The notes under the pieces are model-generated. The model did not search any database, was not told where the DNA came from, and saw only the letters and a list, made by a program, of their open reading frames with translations. Shown here piece after piece: positions 54,727-63,992 of a stretch of 64,000 bases of DNA. Source of the DNA: Rhizobacter sp. AJA081-3 (GTDB taxonomy: Bacteria; Pseudomonadota; Gammaproteobacteria; Burkholderiales; Burkholderiaceae_C); NCBI RefSeq assembly GCF_017795745.1, contig NZ_CP059067.1:744001-808000 (forward strand). The letters run 5' to 3'. The position numbers were made by a program, and so were the translations under genes. Every line of letters begins with the position of its first letter. Position 1 is the first letter of the stretch.

Positions 54727-55539
54727 ATGGCCACCGCCCGCAACACCCGCAACGCTGCGAGACAGGCCGACGGCCTGCCGGGCGACGTGCGCCTGATGAA
54801 CGCCTCGGCGCTGCTGATGGCGCTGATCGGTGCGCTGCTGCTGGCTGGCGTGCTGGTGGTGTGGGCAGCACGACAGCCGGTGTTCTCGCTGCACGCGATC
54901 CGCGTCGAGGGCGAGGTCACGCGCAACAGCGTGGCGACGATCCGCGCCAACGCGATGCCGCACCTGGCGGGCAACTTCTTCTCGCTCGACCTTGCCGCCG
55001 CGCGCCAGGCCTTCGAGTCGGTGCCCTGGGTGCGCCACGCGGTGGTGCAGCGCATCTGGCCGAACCGGCTGGCGGTGCGCCTGGAGGAGCACCGTGCCGC
55101 CGCGCTGTGGGCCACCGAGAGCGGCTCCGACAAGCTGGTCAACAGCTTCGGCGAGGTGTTCGAGGCCAACCCGGGCGACGTCGACGAAGACACGCTGCCG
55201 GTGCTGCAGGGGCCCGACGGCTCGTCGGCCCGGCTGCTCGGCCTGTACCAGCGCTTGCAGCCGGTGGTCGCGGGCCTGGGCATGCGCATCGACATGCTGT
55301 CGATGTCGGGCCGCAGCTCGCTGACGGCCGAGCTCGACGGCGGCGCCGAGATCGAGATCGGCCGCGGCAGCGACGACGAGATCGTCGAGCGCGTGCAGCG
55401 TTTCGTGGCCACGGTGCCGCAGGTGATCGCCCAGCACAACAGGCCGCTGGTGCATGCCGACCTTCGGCACAACGACGGATATGCGGTCCGGCTCAAGGGG
55501 GTCTCGACCTCCGTGCCCTCGGCCAGCGGGAGGAACTAG
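54727..55539 (+). CDS. ftsQ: Cell division protein FtsQ
   Basis: The 270-residue bitopic protein has a short basic cytoplasmic tail, TM at about 24-45 (LLMALIGALLLAGVLVVWA) and a periplasmic POTRA domain (FSLHAIRVEGEVTRNS, NFFSLDLAAARQAFESVPWV, RIWPNRLAVRLEEHRAAALW). A beta domain follows. It recruits FtsLB and FtsWI. It starts 3 nt after ddl. Confidence 0.94.
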   Translation: MATARNTRNAARQADGLPGDVRLMNASALLMALIGALLLAGVLVVWAARQPVFSLHAIRVEGEVTRNSVATIRANAMPHLAGNFFSLDLAAARQAFESVPWVRHAVVQRIWPNRLAVRLEEHRAAALWATESGSDKLVNSFGEVFEANPGDVDEDTLPVLQGPDGSSARLLGLYQRLQPVVAGLGMRIDMLSMSGRSSLTAELDGGAEIEIGRGSDDEIVERVQRFVATVPQVIAQHNRPLVHADLRHNDGYAVRLKGVSTSVPSASGRN

Positions 55540-55542
55540 AAG

Positions 55543-56772
55543 ATGCCCAAGGAATACAAGGATCTCGTCGTCGGCCTGGACATCGGCACGGCCAAGGTGA
55601 TGGCGGTGGTCGCCGAGGTGCAGGCCGATGGCGAGCTGCGCATCGCCGGCCTCGGCGTCGCACCCACCCACGGCCTGAAGCGCGGCGTGGTGGTCAACAT
55701 CGACGCCACCGTGCAGTCCATCCAGCAGGCGCTGAAAGAGGCCGAGATGATGGCCGACTGCAAGATCACCCGTGTCTACACCGGCATCACCGGCAGCCAC
55801 ATCCGCGGCCAGAACAGCACCGGCATGGTGATCGTGCGCGACAAGGAGGTCACGCCGGTGGACGTCGCGCGCGTCGTCGAGACGGCCAAGGCGATCAACA
55901 TCCCCAACGACCAGCGCTTGCTGCTGGTGCAGGCGCAGGAGTTCGTGATCGACGGCCACGAGGTCAAGGAGCCGATCGGCATGAGCGGCGGCCGCCTCGA
56001 GGTGAAGGTGCACATCGTCACCGGCGCGCAGAGCGCGGCCGAGAACATCGTCAAGTGCGTGCGCCGCTGCGGCCTCGAGGTGGAGCAGCTGGTGCTCAAC
56101 CCCAGCGCCAGCAGCCACGCCGTGCTCACCGAGGACGAGAAGGACCTCGGCGTGGCGCTGGTCGACATCGGCGCGGGCACCACCGACGTGGCTATCTTCA
56201 CCGACGGTGCGATCCGCCACACCGCGGTGATCCCGATCGCCGGCGACCTGATCACCAGCGACATCGCGATGGCCTTGCGCACGCCCACCAAGGACGCCGA
56301 GGAGATCAAGATCGAGTACGGCGTGGCCAAGCAGCTGTTGGCCGACCCGAGCGAGAACCTCGAGGTGCCGGGCCTGGGCGACCGCGCGCCGCGAATGCTC
56401 AGCCGCCAGGCACTGGCCGGCGTGATCGAGCCGCGCATCGAGGAGATCTACTCGCTGGTGCATCAAGTCATACGCGAGAGCGGCTACGAGGAGCTGCTGT
56501 CCAGCGGCATCGTCATCACCGGCGGCGCGGCAGTGATGCCCGGCATGGTCGAGCTCGGCGAGGACATCTTCCTCAAGCCGGTGCGCAAGGGCATCCCGAC
56601 CTACCACGGCCCGCTGGCCGACATGATCGCCAACCCGCGCTCGGCCACGGTGATGGGCCTGCTCGAGGAAGCGCGCCTGTCACGCACGCGCGGCCAGCGC
56701 GCGGCACAGCAGGTGGGCTCGGTGCAGACCCTGTTCGGCCGCGCCAAGGACTGGTTCCTCGGCAATTTTTGA
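55543..56772 (+). CDS. ftsA: Cell division protein FtsA
   Basis: This 409-residue actin-like protein tethers FtsZ to the membrane. VVGLDIGTAKVMAVVAEV (phosphate 1), the 1C domain with VTGAQSAAENIVKCV, LVDIGAGTTDVAIFTDG (phosphate 2) and GIVITGGAAVMPGM (adenosine) are visible. The C-terminal amphipathic helix is the final VQTLFGRAKDWFLGNF, which inserts in the membrane. It starts 3 nt after ftsQ with an SD (GGAGGAA). Confidence 0.97.
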   Translation: MPKEYKDLVVGLDIGTAKVMAVVAEVQADGELRIAGLGVAPTHGLKRGVVVNIDATVQSIQQALKEAEMMADCKITRVYTGITGSHIRGQNSTGMVIVRDKEVTPVDVARVVETAKAINIPNDQRLLLVQAQEFVIDGHEVKEPIGMSGGRLEVKVHIVTGAQSAAENIVKCVRRCGLEVEQLVLNPSASSHAVLTEDEKDLGVALVDIGAGTTDVAIFTDGAIRHTAVIPIAGDLITSDIAMALRTPTKDAEEIKIEYGVAKQLLADPSENLEVPGLGDRAPRMLSRQALAGVIEPRIEEIYSLVHQVIRESGYEELLSSGIVITGGAAVMPGMVELGEDIFLKPVRKGIPTYHGPLADMIANPRSATVMGLLEEARLSRTRGQRAAQQVGSVQTLFGRAKDWFLGNF

Positions 56773-56908
56773 AGGGCGAGCCATGAACAACCATGACCCA
56801 CCCCTGCATCCACAAGACCCGGCTCGATCCGGGCGACAAGAAGACGACCGCGTTGGACAAGACGCAACTCACCTCACGGCAACTGCAACACTGGAACGGA
56901 GCAACACC

Positions 56909-58105
56909 ATGCCCATCGAAATGATCGAAGAGTTCGACCTCGGCACGCGGATCAAGGTCATCGGCGTCGGCGGCGGCGGCGGCAATGCGATCGAGCACAT
57001 GATCGCCAATGGCGTGCAAGGCGTGGAGTTCATCTGCGCCAACACCGACGCGCAGGCACTCAACCGCTCGGCCGCCAACCAGCTGATCCAGCTCGGCAGC
57101 ACGGGCCTGGGCGCGGGCGCCAAGCCCGAGGCCGGCAAGGCCGCGGCCGAAGAGGCGGTGGACCGCATCCGCGAAGCCATCACCGGCGCCAACATGCTGT
57201 TCATCACCGCCGGCATGGGTGGCGGCACCGGTACCGGCGCCGCGCCGGTGATCGCGCGCGTGGCCAAGGAGATGGGCATCCTCACCGTCGGCGTGGTGAC
57301 CAAGCCCTTCGAGTTCGAGGGCAACCGCCGCATGAAGGCCGCCGATACGGGCCTCGCCGAGCTCGAGGCCAACGTCGATTCGCTGATCGTCATCCTCAAC
57401 GACAAGCTGCTCGAGGTGCTGGGCGACGACGTCACCCAGGACCAGGCCTTCGCGCACGCCAACGACGTGCTGCGCAACGCCGTGGGCGGCATCAGCGACA
57501 TCATCCACATCCCGGGGATGGTGAACGTCGACTTCGAGGACGTGAAGACGGTGATGGGCGAGCCCGGCAAGGCGATGATGGGCACGGCCATGGCCCAGGG
57601 CCCGGACCGCGCCAACAAGGCCGCCGAGGCCGCCGTGGCCTGCCCGCTGCTCGAAGGCATCGACCTGTCCGGCGCGCGCGGCGTGCTGGTGCTGATCGCG
57701 GCCAACCGTGCCAACTTCAAGCTGGCCGAAAGCCGCAACGCGATGAACTGCATCCGTCGCTACGCCGCGGACGATGCGCACGTGATCTACGGCACCGCCT
57801 ACGACGAGAGCCTGGGCGACCAGCTGCGCGTGACGGTCATCGCCACCGGCCTGAGCCCGGCGCGACGCGTGCAGACGCCGATCCAGGTCGTGCACAGCGC
57901 GCCCGTGCAGCGCACCGGCACCGACAACATCCCGATCCTGACTACGCCGGTGCAGACCACGCCGCCCGCGCACGACTACAGCGCGCTGACCACCCCGAGC
58001 GTGTGGCGCAACGGCCGCACCGCGGCGGCGAAGGTCGACGCGCTGGCCAGCAACGGCATGGACGAGATCGAGATCCCGGCCTTCCTGCGCAAGCAAGCAG
58101 ATTGA
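56909..58105 (+). CDS. ftsZ: Cell division GTPase FtsZ
   Basis: The 398-residue tubulin homologue forms the Z ring. [18 protein letters not shown], the signature loop GGGTGTG at residues 104-110, and [20 protein letters not shown] (in parts) are clear. The C-terminal peptide [12 protein letters not shown] binds FtsA and other partners. The frame is open back to 56783, but ATG 56909 has an SD (GGAACGGAG) and the family N-terminus. The 136-nt ftsA-ftsZ gap shows no convincing promoter. Confidence 0.97.
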   Translation: MPIEMIEEFDLGTRIKVIGVGGGGGNAIEHMIANGVQGVEFICANTDAQALNRSAANQLIQLGSTGLGAGAKPEAGKAAAEEAVDRIREAITGANMLFITAGMGGGTGTGAAPVIARVAKEMGILTVGVVTKPFEFEGNRRMKAADTGLAELEANVDSLIVILNDKLLEVLGDDVTQDQAFAHANDVLRNAVGGISDIIHIPGMVNVDFEDVKTVMGEPGKAMMGTAMAQGPDRANKAAEAAVACPLLEGIDLSGARGVLVLIAANRANFKLAESRNAMNCIRRYAADDAHVIYGTAYDESLGDQLRVTVIATGLSPARRVQTPIQVVHSAPVQRTGTDNIPILTTPVQTTPPAHDYSALTTPSVWRNGRTAAAKVDALASNGMDEIEIPAFLRKQAD

Positions 58106-58115
58106 GACCACCCCC

Positions 58116-58185
58116 GGAGCGCCTGACGGCGCTCCCCCTCGAGGGGGCGACGCCAACGGACCGGCGGAGCCGGATCCGTGGCGTC
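58116..58185. repeat. Palindromic intergenic element after ftsZ
   Basis: Three nested palindromes: GGAGCGCC-TGAC-GGCGCTCC (58116-58135), CCCCCTCGAGGGGG (58134-58147), and an imperfect stem with outer arms GACGCCA/TGGCGTC (58149-58185) and inner CCGGC/GCCGG. From memory of Comamonadaceae and relatives, CCCCCTCGAGGGGG-centred units recur between genes. Only one copy is in this window. It may also terminate ftsZ transcripts, though no T tract follows. Confidence 0.6.
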
Positions 58186-58243
58186 CGCTTGATCGAGACC
58201 GGAGGTGCTATGGACGTGATTGATCGCTTCGCGGCGCGATGGC

Positions 58244-58269
58244 GGCCGGGATCGGGGACAATCCCGGCC
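58244..58269 (+). promoter_or_regulatory. Hairpin with embedded -10 box directly before lpxC
   Basis: GGCCGGGAT (58244-58252) and ATCCCGGCC (58261-58269) form a perfect 9-bp stem with an 8-nt loop ending on the base before the lpxC ATG. GACAAT (58257-58262), a possible -10, spans loop and arm and is 7 nt from the ATG. Confidence 0.5.
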
Positions 58270-59205
58270 ATGCTGCAGCAACGCACCCTCAAGTCCATGA
58301 CCCGCGCGGTCGGGGTGGGCGTGCACGGCGGTCAGCGGGTGGAGTTGACTCTGCGCCCGGCGCCGCCCGATCACGGCATCGTGTTCCGCCGCGTCGATCT
58401 GCCGCAGCCGGTGGAGATCCGCCTGTCGGCCGAAGTGGTCAGCGACACGCGCATGGCGACTACGCTGTCGCCCGGCGGCGACCCCGGTGCGCCCAAGGTC
58501 AAGACGGTGGAGCACCTGCTGTCGGCCTGCGCCGGCCTCGGGCTGGACAACCTCACCGTCGACATCACTGCGGAAGAGGTGCCGATCCTCGACGGCTCGG
58601 CCGCTTCCTTCGTCTACCTGCTGCAAAGCGCCGGTATCGAACTGCAGGACGCACCCAAGCGCTTCATCCGCCTGAAGAAGACGGTGGAAGTGCGCGAAGG
58701 CGAAGGCGCGCGCCTGATGTGGGCGAAGCTCGAGCCCTTCGAGGGCTACAAGCTCAGCTTCGAGATCGACTTCGACCACCCGGCGGTCGACCAGACCGGC
58801 CAGCGCGTCAGCTTCGACATGGGCACCGGCAACTACAAGCGCGAGATCGCCCGTGCGCGCACCTTCGGTTTCACGAAGGACGTGGACATGATGCGCGCCC
58901 GCGGCCTCGGCCTGGGCGGCAGCATGGACAACGTCATCGTGGTCGACGAGACCAAGGTGCTCAACACCGAAGGCCTGCGCTACGACGACGAGTTCGTGAA
59001 GCACAAGATCCTCGACGCGATCGGCGACATGGCCATGGCCGGCCAGCCGATCCTGGCCGCCTACAGCGCCTTCAAGTCGGGCCACGCCCTGAACAACAAG
59101 CTGCTGCGCAAGCTGATGGCCGACCGCGAGGCCTACGAGATCGTCACCTTCGCCGACGCCTCGCAGCTGCCGCGCGGCCTGGCCGAACTGGCCCCGGCCT
59201 GGTAA
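58270..59205 (+). CDS. lpxC: UDP-3-O-acyl-N-acetylglucosamine deacetylase
   Basis: The 311-residue zinc enzyme carries out the committed step of lipid A synthesis. [20 protein letters not shown] is the N-terminus. Zinc-site motifs are [17 protein letters not shown] (first His), [11 protein letters not shown] and the SGHALNNKL loop. [17 protein letters not shown] and [18 protein letters not shown] are also diagnostic. ATG 58270 matches the family start but has no SD. An in-frame ATG at 58210 with a GGAGG SD would add 20 residues. Confidence 0.96.
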   Translation: MLQQRTLKSMTRAVGVGVHGGQRVELTLRPAPPDHGIVFRRVDLPQPVEIRLSAEVVSDTRMATTLSPGGDPGAPKVKTVEHLLSACAGLGLDNLTVDITAEEVPILDGSAASFVYLLQSAGIELQDAPKRFIRLKKTVEVREGEGARLMWAKLEPFEGYKLSFEIDFDHPAVDQTGQRVSFDMGTGNYKREIARARTFGFTKDVDMMRARGLGLGGSMDNVIVVDETKVLNTEGLRYDDEFVKHKILDAIGDMAMAGQPILAAYSAFKSGHALNNKLLRKLMADREAYEIVTFADASQLPRGLAELAPAW

Positions 59206-59220
59206 GCACGCTCCGATACG

Positions 59221-59406
59221 ATGCTGATCTTCCGCTGGATCGTCCTGCTCTTGCTGGTGGCCGGGCTGCTGTGCTTCGCGATGTACGTCGGCACCGGCCA
59301 GCCCAAGTGGCGCTACATGGGCATCCGCATCGTCAAGTGGACGGTGGTCGCGGGGCTTGGCTTCTTTGCCGTGCTGCTGCTCGAGCGCATGGCGATGGTG
59401 TTGTGA
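59221..59406 (+). CDS. Small membrane protein of unknown function
   Basis: The 61-residue protein has two hydrophobic helices (FRWIVLLLLVAGLLCFAMYV and WTVVAGLGFFAVLLLERMAM) joined by a short basic loop (QPKWRYMGIRIVK). No family was recognised. It begins 15 nt after lpxC and is followed 10 nt later by another small membrane protein, so the two probably share the lpxC transcript. Confidence 0.65.
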   Translation: MLIFRWIVLLLLVAGLLCFAMYVGTGQPKWRYMGIRIVKWTVVAGLGFFAVLLLERMAMVL

Positions 59407-59416
59407 AGGTCAGGGA

Positions 59417-59641
59417 ATGACGATCTTTCGCTGGGTGATCGGGGTGATCGGCGGCCTGTTCGCCGCGGGCTGGTTCTTCACGGTCGCGCTCTACGTGCTG
59501 CGCGACGACGACCGGCTCAAGGAACTGGGCACGCGGCTGCGGCACTTCACCATCCTGATCGCGCTGTTCTGGTTCAACCTCGAGGTCTGGGGCCGCGTGG
59601 TCTGGACGATCCTGACCTGGAACTCGCCGAAGACGTCCTGA
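59417..59641 (+). CDS. Small membrane protein of unknown function
   Basis: The 74-residue protein has two hydrophobic helices (VIGVIGGLFAAGWFFTVALY and ILIALFWFNLEVWGRVVW) around an acidic/basic loop (RDDDRLKELGTRLRH). Its N-terminus MTIFRWV resembles that of its neighbour (MLIFRWI). Start 59417 follows an AGGGA. It is convergent with the SDR gene. No function is known. Confidence 0.62.
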   Translation: MTIFRWVIGVIGGLFAAGWFFTVALYVLRDDDRLKELGTRLRHFTILIALFWFNLEVWGRVVWTILTWNSPKTS

Positions 59642-59660
59642 GGCGCCGCGCTGCGGCGGA

Positions 59661-60401
59661 CTAGACCGTCATCCCGCCCGAGACCTCGATCACCGCGCCG
59701 TTCACGTAGCTCGCCTCGTCGCTGGCGAGAAAGGCATACACGTTGGCGATCTCCTCGGCACGCCCCAGGCGCTTGAGCGGCACCTGCTCGCGCAGGCCAT
59801 CGAGCACCTTGTCGGGCACCGTCGCCAAGATGGGCGTTTCGATGAAGCCGGGCGCCACGGCGTTCACGCGCACGCCCTTGGGGCCGAGTTCGCGGCTCCA
59901 GGTCTTGGTGAATCCGATCACGCCGAACTTGCTGGCCGCGTAGTTGGTCTGCCCGTAGTTGCCGTAGATGCCGACCACCGAGCTGGCGTTGAGGATCGCG
60001 CCGCTGCCTTGGCCCACCATCACGTCGGCAACGGCCTGCGACGCGTGGAACACGCCGCGCAGGTTGACGTCGATGACGGCGTCGAACTGCGCGAGCGACA
60101 TTTTCTGCAGCCGCGCGTCCTTGGTGATGCCGGCGTTGTTGACCAGCACGTCGATGCGGCCGAAGGTCTCGCGCACCTTAGCCACCATGGCATCGACCGC
60201 CTCGCGGTTCGTCACGTCGACGATGTAGCCCTCGGCGCGGGCGCCGAGCGCGCGGCACTGCGCAACGGCGGCGTCGACCGCGTCGGCGCGCATGTCGCAC
60301 ACGGCGACGATGCCGCCCTCGCGCGCGAACTTGAGCGCGGTGGCCAGGCCGATGCCCTGGGCGGCGCCGGTGACGATGCAGACCTTGTCTTGGAGTCTCA
60401 T
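59661..60401 (-). CDS. SDR-family 3-oxoacyl-ACP reductase-like enzyme (FabG-like)
   Basis: The 246-residue short-chain dehydrogenase binds nucleotide at [16 protein letters not shown], with [14 protein letters not shown] and a Ser-Tyr-Lys triad in [21 protein letters not shown]. The C-terminus [14 protein letters not shown] is FabG-like. It is not in a fatty-acid operon, so it could reduce acetoacetyl-CoA or another 3-keto substrate instead. Its start overlaps the stop of the upstream esterase gene (ATGA). Confidence 0.87.
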   Translation of the reverse strand: MRLQDKVCIVTGAAQGIGLATALKFAREGGIVAVCDMRADAVDAAVAQCRALGARAEGYIVDVTNREAVDAMVAKVRETFGRIDVLVNNAGITKDARLQKMSLAQFDAVIDVNLRGVFHASQAVADVMVGQGSGAILNASSVVGIYGNYGQTNYAASKFGVIGFTKTWSRELGPKGVRVNAVAPGFIETPILATVPDKVLDGLREQVPLKRLGRAEEIANVYAFLASDEASYVNGAVIEVSGGMTV

Positions 60402-60988
60402 GGGAGTTGCAGGAAGTGGAGGATGTCAGGGAGGTGCGCGTCGAAGTCGGACAGCGCGTGGTCGCCGCCGTCTAGCAGCTTGATGCGGCAGCCGGCGTAA
60501 CGCGCGCTCATCTCGCGCCAGTCGAGCACCTCGTCGCCCTTGGCGATGATGGCGAGGTAGCGCTGTGGATCGGTGATCGCCGCCGGGGTCAGGTCGCGCA
60601 ACTCGTCGACGAACTCGGCGCGGAAGAAGAAGCGCTCGGCCGGGTCGTGGAAGGCAGTCTGCTCGCCGATGTACTTCGCCAGGTCGCGGGCCGGGTCGAT
60701 GGCCGGGTTCAGCAGCACGGCCGGGCAGCCGTGGCGCTCGGCCACTGCCGTGGCGTAAAAGCCGCCCAGCGAGCTGCCGATCACCGCCATGCGCTGCGCC
60801 GGCCAGGCCGCGAGCGTCTCGGCGAGCATCGCCATCGCCTCGCGCGGCGAGGGCGGCAGCTGCGGGCACCACCAGTGCAGTTCGTGCCGATTCGCCTGCA
60901 CCCAGGCCGCCATGCGGCGGGCCTTGGCCGACTGCGGCGACGAACGGAAGCCGTGCAGGTAGAGCAGATGGGTCGGTGGCTTGCGCAT
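60398..60988 (-). CDS. YqiA-like alpha/beta-hydrolase (esterase)
   Basis: The 196-residue protein has the small YqiA/YcfP fold. [16 protein letters not shown] at the start is followed by the nucleophile elbow [19 protein letters not shown] (Ser in GSSLGG), [12 protein letters not shown] (Asp) and [10 protein letters not shown] (His). It probably hydrolyses short acyl esters or thioesters. TTG 60994 is possible, but ATG 60988 is preferred. It is divergent from pfk. Confidence 0.85.
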   Translation of the reverse strand: MRKPPTHLLYLHGFRSSPQSAKARRMAAWVQANRHELHWWCPQLPPSPREAMAMLAETLAAWPAQRMAVIGSSLGGFYATAVAERHGCPAVLLNPAIDPARDLAKYIGEQTAFHDPAERFFFRAEFVDELRDLTPAAITDPQRYLAIIAKGDEVLDWREMSARYAGCRIKLLDGGDHALSDFDAHLPDILHFLQLP

Positions 60989-61062
60989 GATCAAGGCGGG
61001 TCGGGCCCGAGTCTATCGGCGCCGCCTACACTGGGCCTGACAAGGCATCGAAGGAGGCGGGC

Positions 61063-62133
61063 ATGCGAGTGGGAATCCTCACGGGCGGTGGCGACTGTCC
61101 GGGGCTGAATGCGGTGATCCGCGCCGTGGCGCGCTCGCTGATCCAGCTCGACGGCACCGAGGTGATCGGCATCGAGCAGGGGTTCCTCGGCCTGATCGAG
61201 CGCCGCGTGCGACCGCTGGACCTGGACTCGGTGGCCGACATCATGGCCACCGGCGGCACCATCCTGGGGACGCACAACAAGGCCAACCCGTTCGGCTATT
61301 TCGGCGCCGGCGGGGCCGACGTGTCGGAGGCGACCTGCGCCTACGTGCGCGAACTCGGGCTGGACGCGATCGTCGTCATCGGCGGCGACGGCAGCATGGC
61401 AATCGCGCACCAGCTCGCGGCCAAGGGCATCCCGGTCGTCGGCTGCCCGAAGACGATCGACAACGACCTGGCGCACACCGACCGCAGCTTCGGCTTCGAC
61501 ACCGCCGTGGCCATCGTCACCGAAGCGCTGGACCGGCTGCAGACCACCGGTCGCAGCCACGGCCGGGTGATGATTCTCGAGACGATGGGGCGCTATGCCG
61601 GCTGGATTGCGTTGCACGCCGGGCTGGCCGGCGGTGCCGACATCATCCTCATCCCCGAGCTGCCCTACCGGCTCGAAGAGGTGGCGCGGGTGTGCCGCGA
61701 GCGCGAGGCGCGCGAGCACTACACCCTCATCGCCATCGCCGAAGGCGCACGGCCCGAAGGCGGCCAACTGACGGTGAAGGAGCGCATCGAGGACTCGCCC
61801 GAGCCGATCCGCCTGGGCGGCGTGGGCAACGTGCTGCGCACGCAGCTCGAGCCGCTGGTCGGCTGCGAGGTGCGCACCACCATCCTGGGCCATGTGCAGC
61901 GCGGCGGGCCCCCCACGCCCTTCGACCGCGTGCTCGCCACGCAGTACGGCCATGCCGCGGCGCAACTGGTGGCGCAGGGCAACTTCAACCGGGTGGTGGT
62001 GCTGCGCGGCACGCAGATCGAGAGTGTGCCGCTGGCCGACGTGGCCGGCCGCACGCGCAATGTGCCGCTCGATCACCCGCTGCTGCGCACCGCCTGGGAC
62101 ACCGGCATCTCGACCGGCACCGCGCCGCGCTGA
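61063..62133 (+). CDS. 6-phosphofructokinase (group III type)
   Basis: The 356-residue PfkA-fold enzyme starts VGILTGGGDCPGLNAVIRAV. It has VVIGGDGSMAIAH (Gly at the position that is Asp in classic PPi enzymes) and CPKTIDNDLAHTDRSFGFDT (Lys where ATP-PFK of E. coli has Gly). ETMGRYAGWIAL and HVQRGGPPTPFDR bind fructose 6-phosphate. The Gly+Lys combination occurs in ATP-using group III enzymes, so the phosphoryl donor is uncertain. A TACACT box at about 61027 and an AGGAGG SD precede the ATG. Confidence 0.92.
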   Translation: MRVGILTGGGDCPGLNAVIRAVARSLIQLDGTEVIGIEQGFLGLIERRVRPLDLDSVADIMATGGTILGTHNKANPFGYFGAGGADVSEATCAYVRELGLDAIVVIGGDGSMAIAHQLAAKGIPVVGCPKTIDNDLAHTDRSFGFDTAVAIVTEALDRLQTTGRSHGRVMILETMGRYAGWIALHAGLAGGADIILIPELPYRLEEVARVCREREAREHYTLIAIAEGARPEGGQLTVKERIEDSPEPIRLGGVGNVLRTQLEPLVGCEVRTTILGHVQRGGPPTPFDRVLATQYGHAAAQLVAQGNFNRVVVLRGTQIESVPLADVAGRTRNVPLDHPLLRTAWDTGISTGTAPR

Positions 62134-63495
62134 TCAGCGCGCCGCGGCGGCGAGCGCCTCGATCAGCTTCGCGTGGATGCCGCCGAAGCCGCCGTTGCTC
62201 ATGCACAGGATGTGATCGCCCGGCCGCGCGGTGGCGACCACGCGCGCGACGAGCTTGTCGATGCTGTCGCACACCACCGCCTGCTTGCCCATCGGCGCCA
62301 GCGCCTCCTCGGCGTTCCAGCCCAGGCCGCCGCTGTGGCAGAAGGCGAGGTCGGCTTCCTCCAGCGACCAGGGCAGCTGCGCCTTCATCGTGCCCAGCTT
62401 CATGGTGTTGGAGCGAGGCTCGAAGACGGCCAGGATGCGCTCGGTGCCCACCTTGCGGCGCAGGCCGTTGACGGTGGTGCGCATCGCGGTGGGGTGGTGC
62501 GCGAAGTCGTCGTAGACCTTGATGCGATTGACCTCGCCTCGCAGCTCCAGCCGGCGGCGCACGTTCTCGAAGCTGGCCAGCGCCTTGGCCGCCACCTCGG
62601 GTGAAACGCCGACATGCTCGGCTGCGGCGATGGCGGCCAGCGCGTTGAGCTGGTTGTGCTCGCCCAGCAAGGCCCACTCGACGCGCGCGATCTTCAGGCT
62701 GCCGCGCAGCACATCGAAGGCGTGCGGCTCGCCGCGCGCGCGCAGCGCGCCCGGCTCCTCCTTGCGCGCGCCGAAGCGCAGCACCTCGCTCCAGCAGCCC
62801 ATCGCCAGCACGCGCTGCAGGCTGTCTTCTCGGGCATTGACCACGATCCGGCCCTCACCCGGCACCGTGCGCACGAGGTGGTGGAACTGCCGCTCGATCG
62901 CCGCGAGGTTCTCGAAGATGTCGGCGTGGTCGAGTTCGAGGTTATTGAGGATCGCCGTGCGCGGCCGGTAGTGCACGAACTTGCTGCGCTTGTCGAAGAA
63001 CGCGGTGTCGTATTCGTCGGCCTCGATGACGAAGGTCTTGCCCGACCCGAGCCGCGCCGACACGCCGAAGTTCAGCGGCACGCCACCGACCAGGAAGCCC
63101 GGCGTGAGGCCGGCACGGTCGAGGATCCAGGCCAGCATCGAGGTGGTCGTCGTCTTGCCGTGCGTGCCGGCCACGGCGAGCACGTGGCGGCCCTGCAGCA
63201 CGTGGTCCGACAGCCACTGCGGCCCGCTGGTGTAGGGCGCTCCGGCGTTGAGGATGGCCTCCATCAGCGCGTTGCCGCGCGAGACCACGTTGCCGACGAC
63301 GAACAGGTCGGGCTTGAGCGCGAGCTGCTCCGCGCCAAAGCCTTCGATGAGATCGATGCCCAGCGCGCGCAGCTGGTCGCTCATCGGCGGGTACACGTTG
63401 GCGTCGCAGCCGGTGACGCGGTGGCCGGCCTCGCGCGCCAGTGCCGCCAGGCCTCCCATGAAGGTGCCGCAGATGCCGAGGATGTGGATGTGCAT
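62134..63495 (-). CDS. mpl: UDP-MurNAc:tripeptide ligase Mpl (murein recycling)
   Basis: The 453-residue Mur-ligase paralogue joins recycled L-Ala-D-Glu-mDAP to UDP-MurNAc. The N-terminus IHILGICGTFMGGLAALARE is diagnostic of Mpl, with [17 protein letters not shown] (P-loop), EADEYDTAFFDKRSKFVHYR and YDDFAHHPTAMRTTVNGL following. It lies outside the dcw cluster and is convergent with pfk with no intervening base. A TAGAAT box lies 6 nt before the ATG, and no SD is present. Confidence 0.95.
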   Translation of the reverse strand: MHIHILGICGTFMGGLAALAREAGHRVTGCDANVYPPMSDQLRALGIDLIEGFGAEQLALKPDLFVVGNVVSRGNALMEAILNAGAPYTSGPQWLSDHVLQGRHVLAVAGTHGKTTTTSMLAWILDRAGLTPGFLVGGVPLNFGVSARLGSGKTFVIEADEYDTAFFDKRSKFVHYRPRTAILNNLELDHADIFENLAAIERQFHHLVRTVPGEGRIVVNAREDSLQRVLAMGCWSEVLRFGARKEEPGALRARGEPHAFDVLRGSLKIARVEWALLGEHNQLNALAAIAAAEHVGVSPEVAAKALASFENVRRRLELRGEVNRIKVYDDFAHHPTAMRTTVNGLRRKVGTERILAVFEPRSNTMKLGTMKAQLPWSLEEADLAFCHSGGLGWNAEEALAPMGKQAVVCDSIDKLVARVVATARPGDHILCMSNGGFGGIHAKLIEALAAAAR

Positions 63496-63501
63496 GGGCC
63501 G

Positions 63502-63507
63502 ATTCTA
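63502..63507 (-). promoter_or_regulatory. -10 element for mpl
   Basis: TAGAAT on the minus strand ends 6 nt before the mpl ATG, implying a leaderless mRNA. The short divergent gap also holds TAAGGT (63534-63539), 9 nt before the plus-strand membrane-protein gene. Confidence 0.5.
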
Positions 63508-63548
63508 TGGACCGTGGAGCGGTGCGGAACTGCTAAGGTGCGGGGGCC

Positions 63549-63992
63549 ATGCCCGAACCGCGCGCCATCACGGCCTTTGCCTGGATCGCCACGCACCCGT
63601 GGCTGTATCCGCTGCTCGAGGCCCTGCACGTGGTCGGCATCGCGCTGCTGCTGGGCAGCCTGGCCGTGCTGGAGCTGCGTGTCTGGGGCTTCGGCGCGGC
63701 GCTGCCGGTGGCGCCGCTGGCGCGGCTGGCGCTGCCGCTCACGCTGGCCGGCTTCGGCCTGGCCGCGTTCACGGGCCTGACGATGTTCATCAGCCAGCCG
63801 GGTGAACTGCTCGCCAACCGGGTGTTCGCTGTGAAGATGGTGCTGCTGATGCTGGCTGGCCTGAACGCGGCTTCGTTCCATGCCCGCGGTGGCCTGCAGT
63901 CGCTCGATCGCGTGGCGCGCGCGCAGACCTTGATCTCGCTGGGGCTTTGGGGGGCCGTCATCATCTGCGGACGTTGGATCGCCTACTCATGA
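63549..63992 (+). CDS. Four-helix membrane protein (DUF6644-like)
   Basis: The 147-residue protein has four hydrophobic helices. LLEALHVVGIALLLGSLAVLELRV has a His in the first helix, and FISQPGELLANRVFAVKM forms a loop before the third. This ALHVVGIALLLGS pattern is seen in small uncharacterised membrane proteins (DUF6644-like). The family name is given with reservation. It is divergent from mpl with its own likely promoter. The stop overlaps an ATG at 63989 that may start a further gene beyond the window. Confidence 0.75.
   Translation: MPEPRAITAFAWIATHPWLYPLLEALHVVGIALLLGSLAVLELRVWGFGAALPVAPLARLALPLTLAGFGLAAFTGLTMFISQPGELLANRVFAVKMVLLMLAGLNAASFHARGGLQSLDRVARAQTLISLGLWGAVIICGRWIAYS

Noticed and set aside
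56783-56908. N-terminal extension or small upstream ORF before ftsZ
   Set aside because: The frame is open and has an ATG at 56783, but the sequence is low in conserved-looking residues. FtsZ has its own SD and family N-terminus at 56909.
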